Positions 51,456 to 62,027 of a DNA stretch of 64,000 nucleotides are shown piece by piece (the stretch's first letter is position 1; every line of letters starts with the position of its first letter). The notes beneath the pieces were generated by a model, which worked only from the letters and a program-made list of their open reading frames with translations, did not search any database and had not been told where the DNA came from. Origin of the DNA: Actinoplanes sp. L3-i22 (GTDB taxonomy: Bacteria; Actinomycetota; Actinomycetes; Mycobacteriales; Micromonosporaceae); contig NZ_AP024745.1 in the NCBI RefSeq assembly GCF_019704555.1, positions 11,459,501 through 11,523,500 of the forward strand. The letters run 5' to 3'. Made by a program: the position numbers and the translations under genes.

Positions 51456-54400
51456 ATGCACCGCACCGGCGCCGCGGGCCTCCTGCTCTGCGCGGTCGTC
51501 CTGGCCACCTGCGCGTTTCTGGCCGGCCCGAGCCGGGCCGCGACCGCCGGGTTCGCGCTCCGCTTCGAGGCGAACACGAACGGCTCGGTCCTGATCCGGG
51601 GCAACGCCAACCTGGTCTGCCCGGTCGCCGATCCGGCCTGCGCGAACGGCCGGGCCGGGCTCGGCGCGAAGCTGAACGACAACGACTTCGCGATGGTCGG
51701 CGCGGATGCCGACCACGACCCGGCGACGGTCAACGACAGCACCGCGACGGTGGCCCTGCCGCCGGGCAGCACGGTGCTCTTCGCCGGCCTGTACTGGAGT
51801 GCCGACCTCACCGCCGCACCCGTTCCGGCCAACAAGAACAAGGTCAAATTCCGGACCGCTTCCGGTACGGTCTGGCAGCCGGTCACCGCCTCGACCGTCT
51901 ACACCACCGGCTCCGCCTATCAGGGCTTCGCCGACGTGACCGCGCTGGTCGCCGGCGCCGGCAGCGGCGTCTACGGCGTCGCCGACATCCAGGCCGGTGT
52001 CGGCGTCAACCGGTTCGCCGGGTGGGCGCTGGCGGTGGCGTACCGGAACCCGGCCGAGGTGCTGCGTGCCCTGCGGGTCTACGACGGCCTGGAGACGGTG
52101 AGCGGCTCGGGCACCCTGGACATCCCGGTGAGCGGCTTCGAGACCCCGCACTCGGGCGCGGTGCGGGCCGAGGTCGGCACCGTCGCGTACGAGGGTGACC
52201 TGGGCACCAAGCTCGACGCGCTGCGCCTGAACGGGCAGCCGATGTCGGACTCCGCGAACCCGGTCGACAACTTCTTCAACAGCACGGTGAGCAGCGGCGG
52301 CGCGCCGGTCGGCGGGCGCGACCCGGGCTACCCCAACCTGTTCGGCGTCGACATCGACCAGCTCGACGCGACCGGCAAGCTGGGCCACGCGGTCACCTCG
52401 GCCACCCTCACGCTCACCACCAGCGGGGACACGTACTACCCGGGGGTGGTCACGTTCGCCATCGACCTGTACGCCCCGAAGCTGGTCACCACGCTCGCCG
52501 GCACCGACCTGAACGGCGGCGATCTGCAGGCCGGCGACCTCGTCGAGTACCGGATCGACGTGCGCAACGACGGCAACGACACCGCGGACGGGACCGTGCT
52601 GTCCGACGCGATCCCGCCGTACACCAGCTACGTCCCGGGCTCGATGCGGATCGAGGGCGTCCCGGCCGCCGACGCGTTCAGCGGCGGCCGGATCGACGTC
52701 ACCCTCGGCGACATCGCCTACCAGGGCGCCACCTGGGTGACGTTCCTGGTGCGGATCGATCCGGGCGCGCCGGCCGGTTACGCGGTCACCAACCTGGTGT
52801 CGCTGAGCTACACCGGGCACACCGCCGGGGTCGGCGTCTCCGGGCTGGCCGGCACGGTCGCCAGCGTGGTCGCGCCGGCCCAGTCGGACCTGGCCGCGAC
52901 GCTGAGCGTGGCGCCGGGCGTGGTGCAGCAGGCCGCGCTCCCGGCGATGGTCACCTACCTGGCCACCGTGACGAACAACGGCGCCTCGGCCGAGCCGGAC
53001 GCCGGCGCCGAGCTGACCCTGCCGGCCGGCGCGACGACCGGCGCCCTGCCCGCCGGGTGCACCGCGTTCGCGCAGGTGGTGACGTGTGCGCTCGGGCCGC
53101 TGCAGCCGGCCTCCAGCGCGAGCGTGGCGATCCCGGCGACCGCGGTCTCGGCGACGCTGCGGGTCTTCGGCACGAACACCGATCCGGTGCCCGGCAACAA
53201 CACCGGCGTCGCGAGCGTGGTGGTCAACGCGGCGCCGCAGGCGGTCGCCGACCCGGCCGCGGCGCCGGGCGTCATCGCGGTCCTGGCCAACGACAACGAC
53301 CCCGACGGTACGGTCGGTGCCCTCACCGTCACGATCACCACGCCCCCGGTCCACGGCACGGCGATCGTGCTGGCCGACGGCACGATCGCGTACACCCCGG
53401 CGGCGGGCTGGGCCGGGACTGAGCCGTTCACGTACACGATCACCGACGCGTACGGCGGCAGTTCGAGCGCCGTCGTCACGGTCCGCACCCCGAACGCCGC
53501 CCCGGTCCCGGCCGACGACGCCGCGGCGGTCGACACCGGCGGCACCGTGACCGTCCCGGTGCTGGCCAACGACTACGACCCGAACGGCGACCCGCTCACC
53601 GTCACCGCGGTCACCGACCCGAGCCACGGCACCGTCACGATCACCGGCAACGCGATCGTCTTCACCCCGCTGCTCAGCTTCGTCGGCACGGCGACCTTCA
53701 CCTACACGGTCAGCGACGGCCAGGACACCGCGACCGCGCGGCTCGACGTCGACGTCGCGAACGCGATCCCGACCGCCGCCGACGACCTGGCCTCGGTCGC
53801 CTACCTGGCCGCGGCCACGGTCCCGGTGCTCACCAACGACACCGACATCAACGGTGACCCGCTGAGCATCGTCTCGGTGGCCACCCCGGCGCACGGCACC
53901 GCGACGGTCGCCGGCGGCACGGTCGTCTACCAACCGGCCGTGGGCTTCTCCGGCGCCGACACGTTCGGCTACACGATCACCGACAACCACAGCGGGACGT
54001 CGGTCGCCCAGATCACCGTGCTCGTCGCCGACGCGCCGCCGACCGCGGTGGACGTCACGCGGAGCACGCCCTACCTGACCCCGGTGGCGGTGGACCCGCC
54101 GGTCTGGGGCACCGACCCGAACCCGGGTGACACGCTCGTGGTCAGCGGGGCGGCCAACCCCGCGCACGGCAGCGTGGTGCGCAATCCGGACGGGACGCTC
54201 ACCTACACGCCGTACGCCGGCTGGTCCGGCACCGACGTCTTCACGGTCACGGTGAGCGACGGCCGGGGCGGCACCGACACCGGCACGGTCACCATCGTGG
54301 TGGCGAACGCCCCGCCGACCGCCCGCCCCGAGTCGGTGACCCGGCCCGCCGGGCTGCCCTCGACGATCGACGTGCTGCTCAACGACGACGACCCGAACGG

Positions 54401-56447
54401 CGACCCGCTGACCGTCACGGTCGACACCCCCGCGACGCACGGCACGGCCACCGTCGCCGCCGGCCGGGTCGCCTACCAGCCGGTCGCCGGGTACGCCGGG
54501 CCGGACGCGTTCCACTACACGATCGCCGACGGGCACGGTGGCACGTCCGGGGCCACGGTCACGATCAGCCTGGTCAACGCGCCGCCGACGGCCCGCCCGG
54601 ACACCGCGTCCACGCCGACCGACACCCCGGTCACGATCGACCCGACCGGCAACGACGACGACCCCAACGGCGACACGCTGACGCTGCTGACCTGGACCGC
54701 GGCGGCGCACGGGACGCTCACCGCCGGGGCGGGCGGAACCGTGGTCTACACCCCGGCGGCCGGCTTCACCGGGACGGACAGCTTCGGCTACACGATCGCC
54801 GACTCGCACGGCGTGCCGGACTCCGCGATCGTCACGGTGGTGGTCCGCAACGCGCCGCCGGTCGCGGTGGACGACACGTTCCGGGTGCGGGCGCAGGGCG
54901 CGACCGCGCTCGCCGTGGTCGCCAACGACCACGACCCGAACACCGGGCAGGCGCTGAGCGTGCTGTCCACCGGCTCGCCCGCGCACGGGACGGTCGCGGT
55001 CACCGGGCCGCTCACGATCGGCTACACCCCCGCGCCGGGCTTCGCCGCGGACACCTTCAGCTACGTGCTCACCGACGACCTGGGCGGCACCGACAGCGCC
55101 ACGGTCACCATCGCGGTGGACCCGGCGCCGGTCGCGGCCGACGACACCGCGGAGACCGGCGCGGCTACCCCGGTCACCATCGACGTGACCGCGAACGATC
55201 ACGACCCGCTGGGCGACGCGCTGACCGTGAGCGGCACCGGCGCACCCGCGCACGGCACCGCGTCGGTGCTGGCCGGCGGCCGCGTCCGGTATCTGCCGGC
55301 GGCCGGCTTCGCCGGGATCGACACGTTCGGCTACGACCTCGGCGACCCGATCGGGAACACCGCCCACGCCCAGGTCAGCGTGCTGGTCCGGCCCGCCCCG
55401 ACGGCCCGGCCGGATCACGCCGCGGTGCACGCCGGGCAGTCCGTCGACGTGGACGTGCTGGCCAACGACACCGGCAACGCGTTGACCGTGACCGCCGTGG
55501 ACGCGCCGGTCCGGGGCACCGCGACGCTCGCCGGGGGCACGGTCCGCTACGCGGCGCCGGCGCTCTGGACCGGATCCGAGACCTTCCGGTACGTCGTGAC
55601 CGACGCCCTGGGCGGGACCGCCGACGCCACCGTGACGGTGGTCGTCACCGACGTCACGCCGTTCGCCGTGCCGGATTCCCGGGTCACCGCGTACCGCAAG
55701 GCCGTCACCGTCCCGGTGCTGGCCAACGACCTGGTCGAGGACGCGCCCCTGCGGATCGTCGGGGTGACCGACCCGGATCACGGCACGGTGGTGGTCAACG
55801 GCGGCCTGACGGTCACCTACACGCCGCCGGACGACTTCTCCGGGCCGGCCACGTTCCGCTACACCGCCGAGGACGCCACCGGGCACCGGACCTCGGCCCC
55901 GGTGACGATCACGGTCGGGACGCCGCCGGTCGTGCCGGACAAGGCGGTCAGCACCCCGGCCGGGCAGCCGACCTCGGTGTCGCTGCCCGGGACCGACGCG
56001 CTGGGGCGGCCGGTCGCGGACCGGCGGATCACCCAGCCGGCGCACGGGCGGGCGCGGCTGAACGCGGACGGGTCGGTGACCTACACCCCGGATCCCGGGT
56101 TCACCGGGCAGGACCGGTTCACCTACGAGATCGTCGACGCGGACGGCAACGTGGCCCAGGGCACGATCGTCGTCACGGTGCCGCCGCCGGCCACGTCGCC
56201 CAGCGCCTCCCCCAGCGCGTCCCCGTCGGGGCCGGCGACCAGGTCGCCCACACCGTCGCGGGCGCCCGCGCACACCCCGGCGCCGGAGTTGCCGACCACG
56301 AGCGGGCCGGCGCCGACGCTGATGTTCGGCACGGCCGGGCTGTGCACGCTGCTGGGGGCGATGCTGCTTGCGGTGGGGCGGCGGGCTACGACCGTACCCC
56401 CGAATCGTCTTGGAAAATGCCGGCCCGGGCGGCATCGAGCGCGGTGA
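51456..56447 (+). CDS. Large secreted multi-domain surface protein with tandem-95/cadherin-like repeats
   Basis: 1663 residues. Signal peptide about 1-29 (cleavage after SRAA). An N-terminal beta domain (about 30-345) is followed by a DUF11-type domain (TTLAGTDLNGGDLQAGDLVE, ITYVPG-like SYVPGSM), then about eleven repeats of near 95 residues (53227-56190) with VLANDNDPDG, GTxxxTPAAGF and FTYTITD-like motifs holding Ca-binding acidic loops; the last two are degenerate. The end has a PS-rich linker, LPTTSG, a hydrophobic helix and a basic tail, a sortase-like anchor. Role probably adhesion. Confidence 0.88.
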   Translation: MHRTGAAGLLLCAVVLATCAFLAGPSRAATAGFALRFEANTNGSVLIRGNANLVCPVADPACANGRAGLGAKLNDNDFAMVGADADHDPATVNDSTATVALPPGSTVLFAGLYWSADLTAAPVPANKNKVKFRTASGTVWQPVTASTVYTTGSAYQGFADVTALVAGAGSGVYGVADIQAGVGVNRFAGWALAVAYRNPAEVLRALRVYDGLETVSGSGTLDIPVSGFETPHSGAVRAEVGTVAYEGDLGTKLDALRLNGQPMSDSANPVDNFFNSTVSSGGAPVGGRDPGYPNLFGVDIDQLDATGKLGHAVTSATLTLTTSGDTYYPGVVTFAIDLYAPKLVTTLAGTDLNGGDLQAGDLVEYRIDVRNDGNDTADGTVLSDAIPPYTSYVPGSMRIEGVPAADAFSGGRIDVTLGDIAYQGATWVTFLVRIDPGAPAGYAVTNLVSLSYTGHTAGVGVSGLAGTVASVVAPAQSDLAATLSVAPGVVQQAALPAMVTYLATVTNNGASAEPDAGAELTLPAGATTGALPAGCTAFAQVVTCALGPLQPASSASVAIPATAVSATLRVFGTNTDPVPGNNTGVASVVVNAAPQAVADPAAAPGVIAVLANDNDPDGTVGALTVTITTPPVHGTAIVLADGTIAYTPAAGWAGTEPFTYTITDAYGGSSSAVVTVRTPNAAPVPADDAAAVDTGGTVTVPVLANDYDPNGDPLTVTAVTDPSHGTVTITGNAIVFTPLLSFVGTATFTYTVSDGQDTATARLDVDVANAIPTAADDLASVAYLAAATVPVLTNDTDINGDPLSIVSVATPAHGTATVAGGTVVYQPAVGFSGADTFGYTITDNHSGTSVAQITVLVADAPPTAVDVTRSTPYLTPVAVDPPVWGTDPNPGDTLVVSGAANPAHGSVVRNPDGTLTYTPYAGWSGTDVFTVTVSDGRGGTDTGTVTIVVANAPPTARPESVTRPAGLPSTIDVLLNDDDPNGDPLTVTVDTPATHGTATVAAGRVAYQPVAGYAGPDAFHYTIADGHGGTSGATVTISLVNAPPTARPDTASTPTDTPVTIDPTGNDDDPNGDTLTLLTWTAAAHGTLTAGAGGTVVYTPAAGFTGTDSFGYTIADSHGVPDSAIVTVVVRNAPPVAVDDTFRVRAQGATALAVVANDHDPNTGQALSVLSTGSPAHGTVAVTGPLTIGYTPAPGFAADTFSYVLTDDLGGTDSATVTIAVDPAPVAADDTAETGAATPVTIDVTANDHDPLGDALTVSGTGAPAHGTASVLAGGRVRYLPAAGFAGIDTFGYDLGDPIGNTAHAQVSVLVRPAPTARPDHAAVHAGQSVDVDVLANDTGNALTVTAVDAPVRGTATLAGGTVRYAAPALWTGSETFRYVVTDALGGTADATVTVVVTDVTPFAVPDSRVTAYRKAVTVPVLANDLVEDAPLRIVGVTDPDHGTVVVNGGLTVTYTPPDDFSGPATFRYTAEDATGHRTSAPVTITVGTPPVVPDKAVSTPAGQPTSVSLPGTDALGRPVADRRITQPAHGRARLNADGSVTYTPDPGFTGQDRFTYEIVDADGNVAQGTIVVTVPPPATSPSASPSASPSGPATRSPTPSRAPAHTPAPELPTTSGPAPTLMFGTAGLCTLLGAMLLAVGRRATTVPPNRLGKCRPGRHRAR

Positions 56448-57297
56448 GCATCTCGTCGACCGAACCGGCCGGGTCGGTGACCGGGAACTGGACCGCGCGG
56501 ATCGTGGCCGCCGGGTCGATCAGCATGGTCAGGCGCTTGAGCCGGTCGGCGCCGCCGGCCCGGAACGTGGGCAGGCGCAGCGCGGTGGCGAGCCGGCCGT
56601 CGGCGTCGGAGAGCAGGTCGTAGGGCAGCGCGGCATGCTCGGCGTAGGCGCCGAGCTGGTCGGTGCGCTGGGTGCTGACGCCGTGGATCCGGGCCCCGGC
56701 GGCGGCGAACGCCCCGGCCCGGGACGCGTAGGTCATCGTCTCCAGCGTGCAGCCGGACGCGCCGGGGATGTCGTTCCAGAGCGGCGGGTAGGCCTGCGGG
56801 CCGGGCGCGAACGCGCCGGGGAAGCAGAACAGCACGGTCCAGACACCGGGCTCGGCGGCCGGGGTGGGCGTGCCGTCCGCCCGCGGCAGGACGATCTCCG
56901 GCAGGCGGCGCCCGACCAGCGCCCGCGCACGACGGTGCTCGGCCGACCCGCCGGCCGTGGTGGCGGTCAGCGAGCCGTCGCCGAGCACGAAGCGATCACC
57001 CCACTCCTGCAGCGCGAGCAGCACCGGGAGCAACCCCTCGCCCTTGGCGGTGAGCACGTAGTCGTAGCGCGGCGGGCGGTCGGTGTATCGCCGGCGCTCC
57101 AGCACACCCTGCTCGACCAGGGCGGCGAGCCGCTCGGCCAGGGCGCGGCGGCTCATCCCGAGCTCCTTCTGCAGAGCGTCGAAGCGGGTCACGCCGCCGG
57201 CCACGTCCCGCACGATCAGGAACGTCCACCAGTCGGTCAGCACCCCCAGGGCCTGCGTGATCCCGCAGTCCACGTCATCCAGGTCGACTCGCCTCAC
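56386..57297 (-). CDS. HxlR-type regulator fused to a peroxiredoxin-like domain
   Basis: 303 residues from GTG 57297. N-terminal winged helix of HxlR/MarR-like kind: DCGITQALGVLTDWWTFLIV, LGMSRRALAERLAALVEQGV; then a thioredoxin-fold redoxin (about 135-303) with VLFCFPGAFAPG, a PrxQ-like active-site segment GASGCTLETMTY holding one Cys, and IHGVSTQRTDQ. A regulator with its own thiol-peroxidase domain could sense peroxide directly. Its 3' end overlaps the surface-protein gene by 62 bp. Confidence 0.8.
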   Translation of the reverse strand: MRRVDLDDVDCGITQALGVLTDWWTFLIVRDVAGGVTRFDALQKELGMSRRALAERLAALVEQGVLERRRYTDRPPRYDYVLTAKGEGLLPVLLALQEWGDRFVLGDGSLTATTAGGSAEHRRARALVGRRLPEIVLPRADGTPTPAAEPGVWTVLFCFPGAFAPGPQAYPPLWNDIPGASGCTLETMTYASRAGAFAAAGARIHGVSTQRTDQLGAYAEHAALPYDLLSDADGRLATALRLPTFRAGGADRLKRLTMLIDPAATIRAVQFPVTDPAGSVDEMLTALDAARAGIFQDDSGVRS

Positions 57298-57304
57298 GCT
57301 CACC

Positions 57305-57312
57305 ACTATAGT
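57305..57312. promoter_or_regulatory. Palindromic ACTATAGT shared by divergent promoters
   Basis: The 8-bp palindrome gives a TATAGT -10 on both strands, 7 bases before the HxlR-redoxin GTG and 11 before the MFS ATG. A regulator bound here would control both genes; it is the natural operator candidate for the HxlR protein. Confidence 0.55.
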
Positions 57313-57322
57313 CAGTTCCATT

Positions 57323-58576
57323 ATGAAACTTACTGCGTTCTGGCGTTTGTGGACCGCGGGGGCGACGAGCCACCTCGGTTCGGCGGTCACCGGCGTGGCC
57401 CTGCCGCTGGCCGCACTGACCGTGCTGCACGCGTCCGCCTTCGAGATGGGCCTGATCACCGCCGCCACCTACCTGGCGTACCTGCTGATCAGCCTGCCGG
57501 CCGGGGTGATCGTGCAGCGGCTGCCGCTGCGCCGCATCCAGGTCGGCGCCGACCTCGTCCGGGCCGTCGCGGTGGCCTCCATCCCGCTGGCCTGGTGGGC
57601 CGGGTGGCTGACGATCGCGCAGCTGATCGGGGTCGCGCTGGTGGTCAGCTTCGCGACCGTGCTGTTCGACGTGGGGAACCAGACGTTCCTGCCGACGATC
57701 GTCCCGGCCGAGCAGATCCAGTCCCGCAACAGCCTCAACTCCGGCATGCACGCCGCGACCCAGCTCGGCGGGCCGTCCCTGGGCGGTCTGCTGGTGCAGG
57801 TGCTCGGGGCGGTGCCGACGCTGCTCACCGACGTGGCGAGCTACCTGTTCTCGGCGGCGCTGCTGCGCACGCTGCCGGAACGCCGGGTCGAGCCGGACCG
57901 GGACCGGCCGCCGATGCTCGTGCTGATCCGCGAGGGGTTCGGCTACGTGGTCCGGCACCCGATCATCGGCCCGTGCATGTGGGACGCCACCGCGATCAAC
58001 TTCGTCTGCGGCGCGCAGCTCGCCCTCTTCCCGTTCTACCTGGTCCGCGAGCTGCACACGGCGCCCGGCCTGGCCGGCCTGCTGCTCGCCGCGGACGGCC
58101 TGGGCGCGCTCGTGGGTGCGGCGCTGACCACCTGGTTCACCAGCCGGTTCGGCACCGCCCGAAGCCTGATGATCACCGCGGTGACCGGCGTGGCCGGCGC
58201 GCTGATCATCCCGCTCGGGACCGGGGCGGCCGCGTACCTCGCGTTCGCGGCCGGCTGCGTGATCTTCTCGGTCTCGACCGTGGTGCTGAGCGTGACCACC
58301 CGGACGTACCGGATGACGGCCAGCCCGCCGGAGCTGCTGTCCCGGGTGATCGCCACGGTCAAGTTCGTGTCCTGGGGCGCGATCCCGATCGGCGGCCTGG
58401 TCGCGGGCGCGCTGGCCGGGCCGCTCGGCGCGCGGACGACGCTGCTGCTGTTCGGCGCGCTGACCGCGATCTCCCCACTGATCTACCTGTTCTCCCCGAT
58501 CCGAAAACTCCGCGACCTGGAAGACCTCGCCATCCCCACCCCACAAGATCAAAACCTGTTGTCCCGTACGCCGTGA
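57323..58576 (+). CDS. MFS transporter (probable efflux)
   Basis: 417 residues, twelve transmembrane helices. GATSHLGSAVTGVALPLAAL and the loop between helices 2 and 3 QRLPLRRIQVGADLVRA fit MFS exporters of the macrolide-efflux/enterobactin-exporter type. Divergent from and probably controlled by the HxlR-redoxin regulator. Confidence 0.88.
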   Translation: MKLTAFWRLWTAGATSHLGSAVTGVALPLAALTVLHASAFEMGLITAATYLAYLLISLPAGVIVQRLPLRRIQVGADLVRAVAVASIPLAWWAGWLTIAQLIGVALVVSFATVLFDVGNQTFLPTIVPAEQIQSRNSLNSGMHAATQLGGPSLGGLLVQVLGAVPTLLTDVASYLFSAALLRTLPERRVEPDRDRPPMLVLIREGFGYVVRHPIIGPCMWDATAINFVCGAQLALFPFYLVRELHTAPGLAGLLLAADGLGALVGAALTTWFTSRFGTARSLMITAVTGVAGALIIPLGTGAAAYLAFAAGCVIFSVSTVVLSVTTRTYRMTASPPELLSRVIATVKFVSWGAIPIGGLVAGALAGPLGARTTLLLFGALTAISPLIYLFSPIRKLRDLEDLAIPTPQDQNLLSRTP

Positions 58577-58735
58577 GCCCCGCCCCGCGGCAGCCTCCCG
58601 CACAGCCGGCCCGCCTCGCGGGAGCCGCACGCGAGGGCGGGAGTCGCGGCGCGGCCCGGTGACGGCACCGCCTCGCGCGCCGACGCCACGGGACCGGGCT
58701 GACGGCCGTACCGCACAAGGTTGTTGAAATGCGAA
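58577..58735. other. Intergenic region, no gene seen
   Basis: GC-rich stretch between the MFS gene and the groEL terminator; inverted GCGGGAG/CTCCCGC words near 58586-58645 may give a weak terminator for the MFS gene. Confidence 0.4.
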
Positions 58736-58763
58736 AAGGCGGGCCGCCGAAGCGACCCGCCTT
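58733..58763 (-). terminator. Intrinsic terminator of groEL
   Basis: On the minus strand AAGGCGGG (58763-58756) pairs with CCCGCCTT (58743-58736), directly followed by TTCGC; 23 bp after the groEL stop. Confidence 0.85.
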
Positions 58764-58786
58764 GACTCAGTACTTCAGGGCTGGAC

Positions 58787-60634
<1,848 letters not shown>

Positions 60635-60661
60635 TTAGCACTCCGGGGTACCGAGTGCAAG
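60635..60661. promoter_or_regulatory. CIRCE element 2 of groEL
   Basis: TTAGCACTC (60635-60643), nine-base spacer, GAGTGCAAG (60653-60661). One arm is consensus; the other has two changes. A minus-strand promoter TTGCAC-N17-TAAACA overlaps it. Spaced 35 bp centre to centre from element 1. Confidence 0.85.
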
Positions 60662-60847
60662 AAACCCCATCTTCCCGCGAATCGCCGGGCCCGGCCCGCG
60701 AACCGGTTAAAGATCTTCAGCCCCTGGTCAGGGCGATCCTTAAGCTCTGCGCGAAGTCCCACGCCGCGCGATCCGTTCGCGGACACCCCGGTCCCGTTTA
60801 GGGCAAGAAGGTTGCCCGCGCCCGCCGCTGGGAGTAGTCAGGACGAC

Positions 60848-61354
60848 ATGGAGAGTTGGACCGTACGCCGGGTCACCGCGCACGACGCCGGGCGGATGCG
60901 CGCCCTTCGCCTGGAGATGCTGGCCGACAGTCCGCTCGCCTTCCTGGAGACGCTCGCCCAGGCCGCCGCCCGCTCGCACGAGGGCTACCGGCAGCGCCTC
61001 GACATGGCGGCCGCGGGGCCGGAGCTCGCCCAGTTCGTCGCCGATCCGGGTGACGGCCCCCTGGTCGGGCACGCCGGCGGCACCTCGATCCCGGACGAGC
61101 CGCTGGTCACCGTGGTGTTCTCGGTCTATCTGACGCCCACCCACCGGGGCGGCAAGGTGCTGGCCGGCCTGGTGGAGGCGGTCGCCGACTGGTCCACCGC
61201 GGCCGGGCGGCACGAGCTGATGCTGGAGGTCGTGGTCGGCAACGGGCGGGCCGTCCGGGCGTACGAGAAGCTCGGTTTCCAGGACACCGGCGTGCGCCAG
61301 CCGCACCCCACCGTGCCGGTCCTCACCCAGCTCCAGATGCGCCGGCGGATCTGA
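60848..61354 (+). CDS. GNAT-family N-acetyltransferase
   Basis: 168 residues. GNAT core with acetyl-CoA loop [18 protein letters not shown], then [20 protein letters not shown]. Substrate unknown. AGGAC precedes the ATG. Its TGA overlaps the ATG of the next gene (TGATG), so the two are coupled. Confidence 0.88.
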   Translation: MESWTVRRVTAHDAGRMRALRLEMLADSPLAFLETLAQAAARSHEGYRQRLDMAAAGPELAQFVADPGDGPLVGHAGGTSIPDEPLVTVVFSVYLTPTHRGGKVLAGLVEAVADWSTAAGRHELMLEVVVGNGRAVRAYEKLGFQDTGVRQPHPTVPVLTQLQMRRRI

Positions 61355-61806
61355 TGCCGGCCCGGCGCCGCCACCTCGCGCGGACGGTCCTGACCGCCGC
61401 GAACGGGACCACCGGCGCCGGGTTGCTGCTCGCGCTCGTCACCCGGACGAGGGTCCGCCGGGGGCGCGACGGGGTGCTGATCGCCGAGGGCTGGCGGCTG
61501 CCGATGCCACCGGCGTCCTGCTTCACGGTCGGTTCGGTGATCATCACGCGGCGCAGCGCCGAGTGGCTGCTGGCCGAGGAGCGGGCCGCGCTGTTCGCCC
61601 ACGAGAGCCGGCACGCCGGGCAGTACGCGGTGCTCGGCCCGCTCTTCTGGCCGGCCTACTGGGTCGCTTGTGGCTGGTCGCACGTGGCGACCGGCTCGTG
61701 GGGCGCGCGCAACTGGTTCGAACGCCACGCCGGCCTGGCCGACGGCGGATACCCGGAGGATCTCCCGCTGCGCCCGTGGATCCACCGGATCCGGCGCAAG
61801 CGATAG
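61354..61806 (+). CDS. Small HExxH-motif protein (possible metalloprotease relative)
   Basis: 150 residues, not firmly assigned. A basic N-terminus with a weak hydrophobic stretch, then [20 protein letters not shown], where HESRH fits the HExxH zinc motif of gluzincin-like peptidases, followed by [13 protein letters not shown]. The rest of the metalloprotease fold is very short, so an enzyme without catalytic partner is possible. Coupled to the GNAT gene. Confidence 0.65.
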   Translation: MPARRRHLARTVLTAANGTTGAGLLLALVTRTRVRRGRDGVLIAEGWRLPMPPASCFTVGSVIITRRSAEWLLAEERAALFAHESRHAGQYAVLGPLFWPAYWVACGWSHVATGSWGARNWFERHAGLADGGYPEDLPLRPWIHRIRRKR

Positions 61807-62027
61807 GAATTTGGTCGGGAGGACGGAACGCACAGCGCCTCCGGCACGTGGCCATTGGGTCAGCGCTGGGGTCGTTGGGTCCCTCGAGATTGTCGCCAAG
61901 CTCAGGTGAGGGGCCTCTTACGGCGTCGCGTCCTCCCGCGACAAGCATCTTCCCGATCCCGAGATCGGCGCGCAAGTCCTCGGAGGAAGGAATATTCAAC
62001 AACCGGCAGATAGCCGATTACCGACAG
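61807..62027. other. Convergent intergenic region, no gene seen
   Basis: 220 bp between the HExxH gene and the 3' end of thrC. No clear terminator hairpin or repeat found. Confidence 0.45.

Noticed and set aside
49566..56435. Continuous minus-strand open frame of over 2200 codons through glpD and the antisense of the surface-protein gene
   Set aside because: Only 49566-51365 encodes a recognisable protein (GlpD). The remainder mirrors the GC-biased codons of the plus-strand gene, is Arg/Gly/Val-rich without domains, and the plus strand has a signal peptide and regular repeats.
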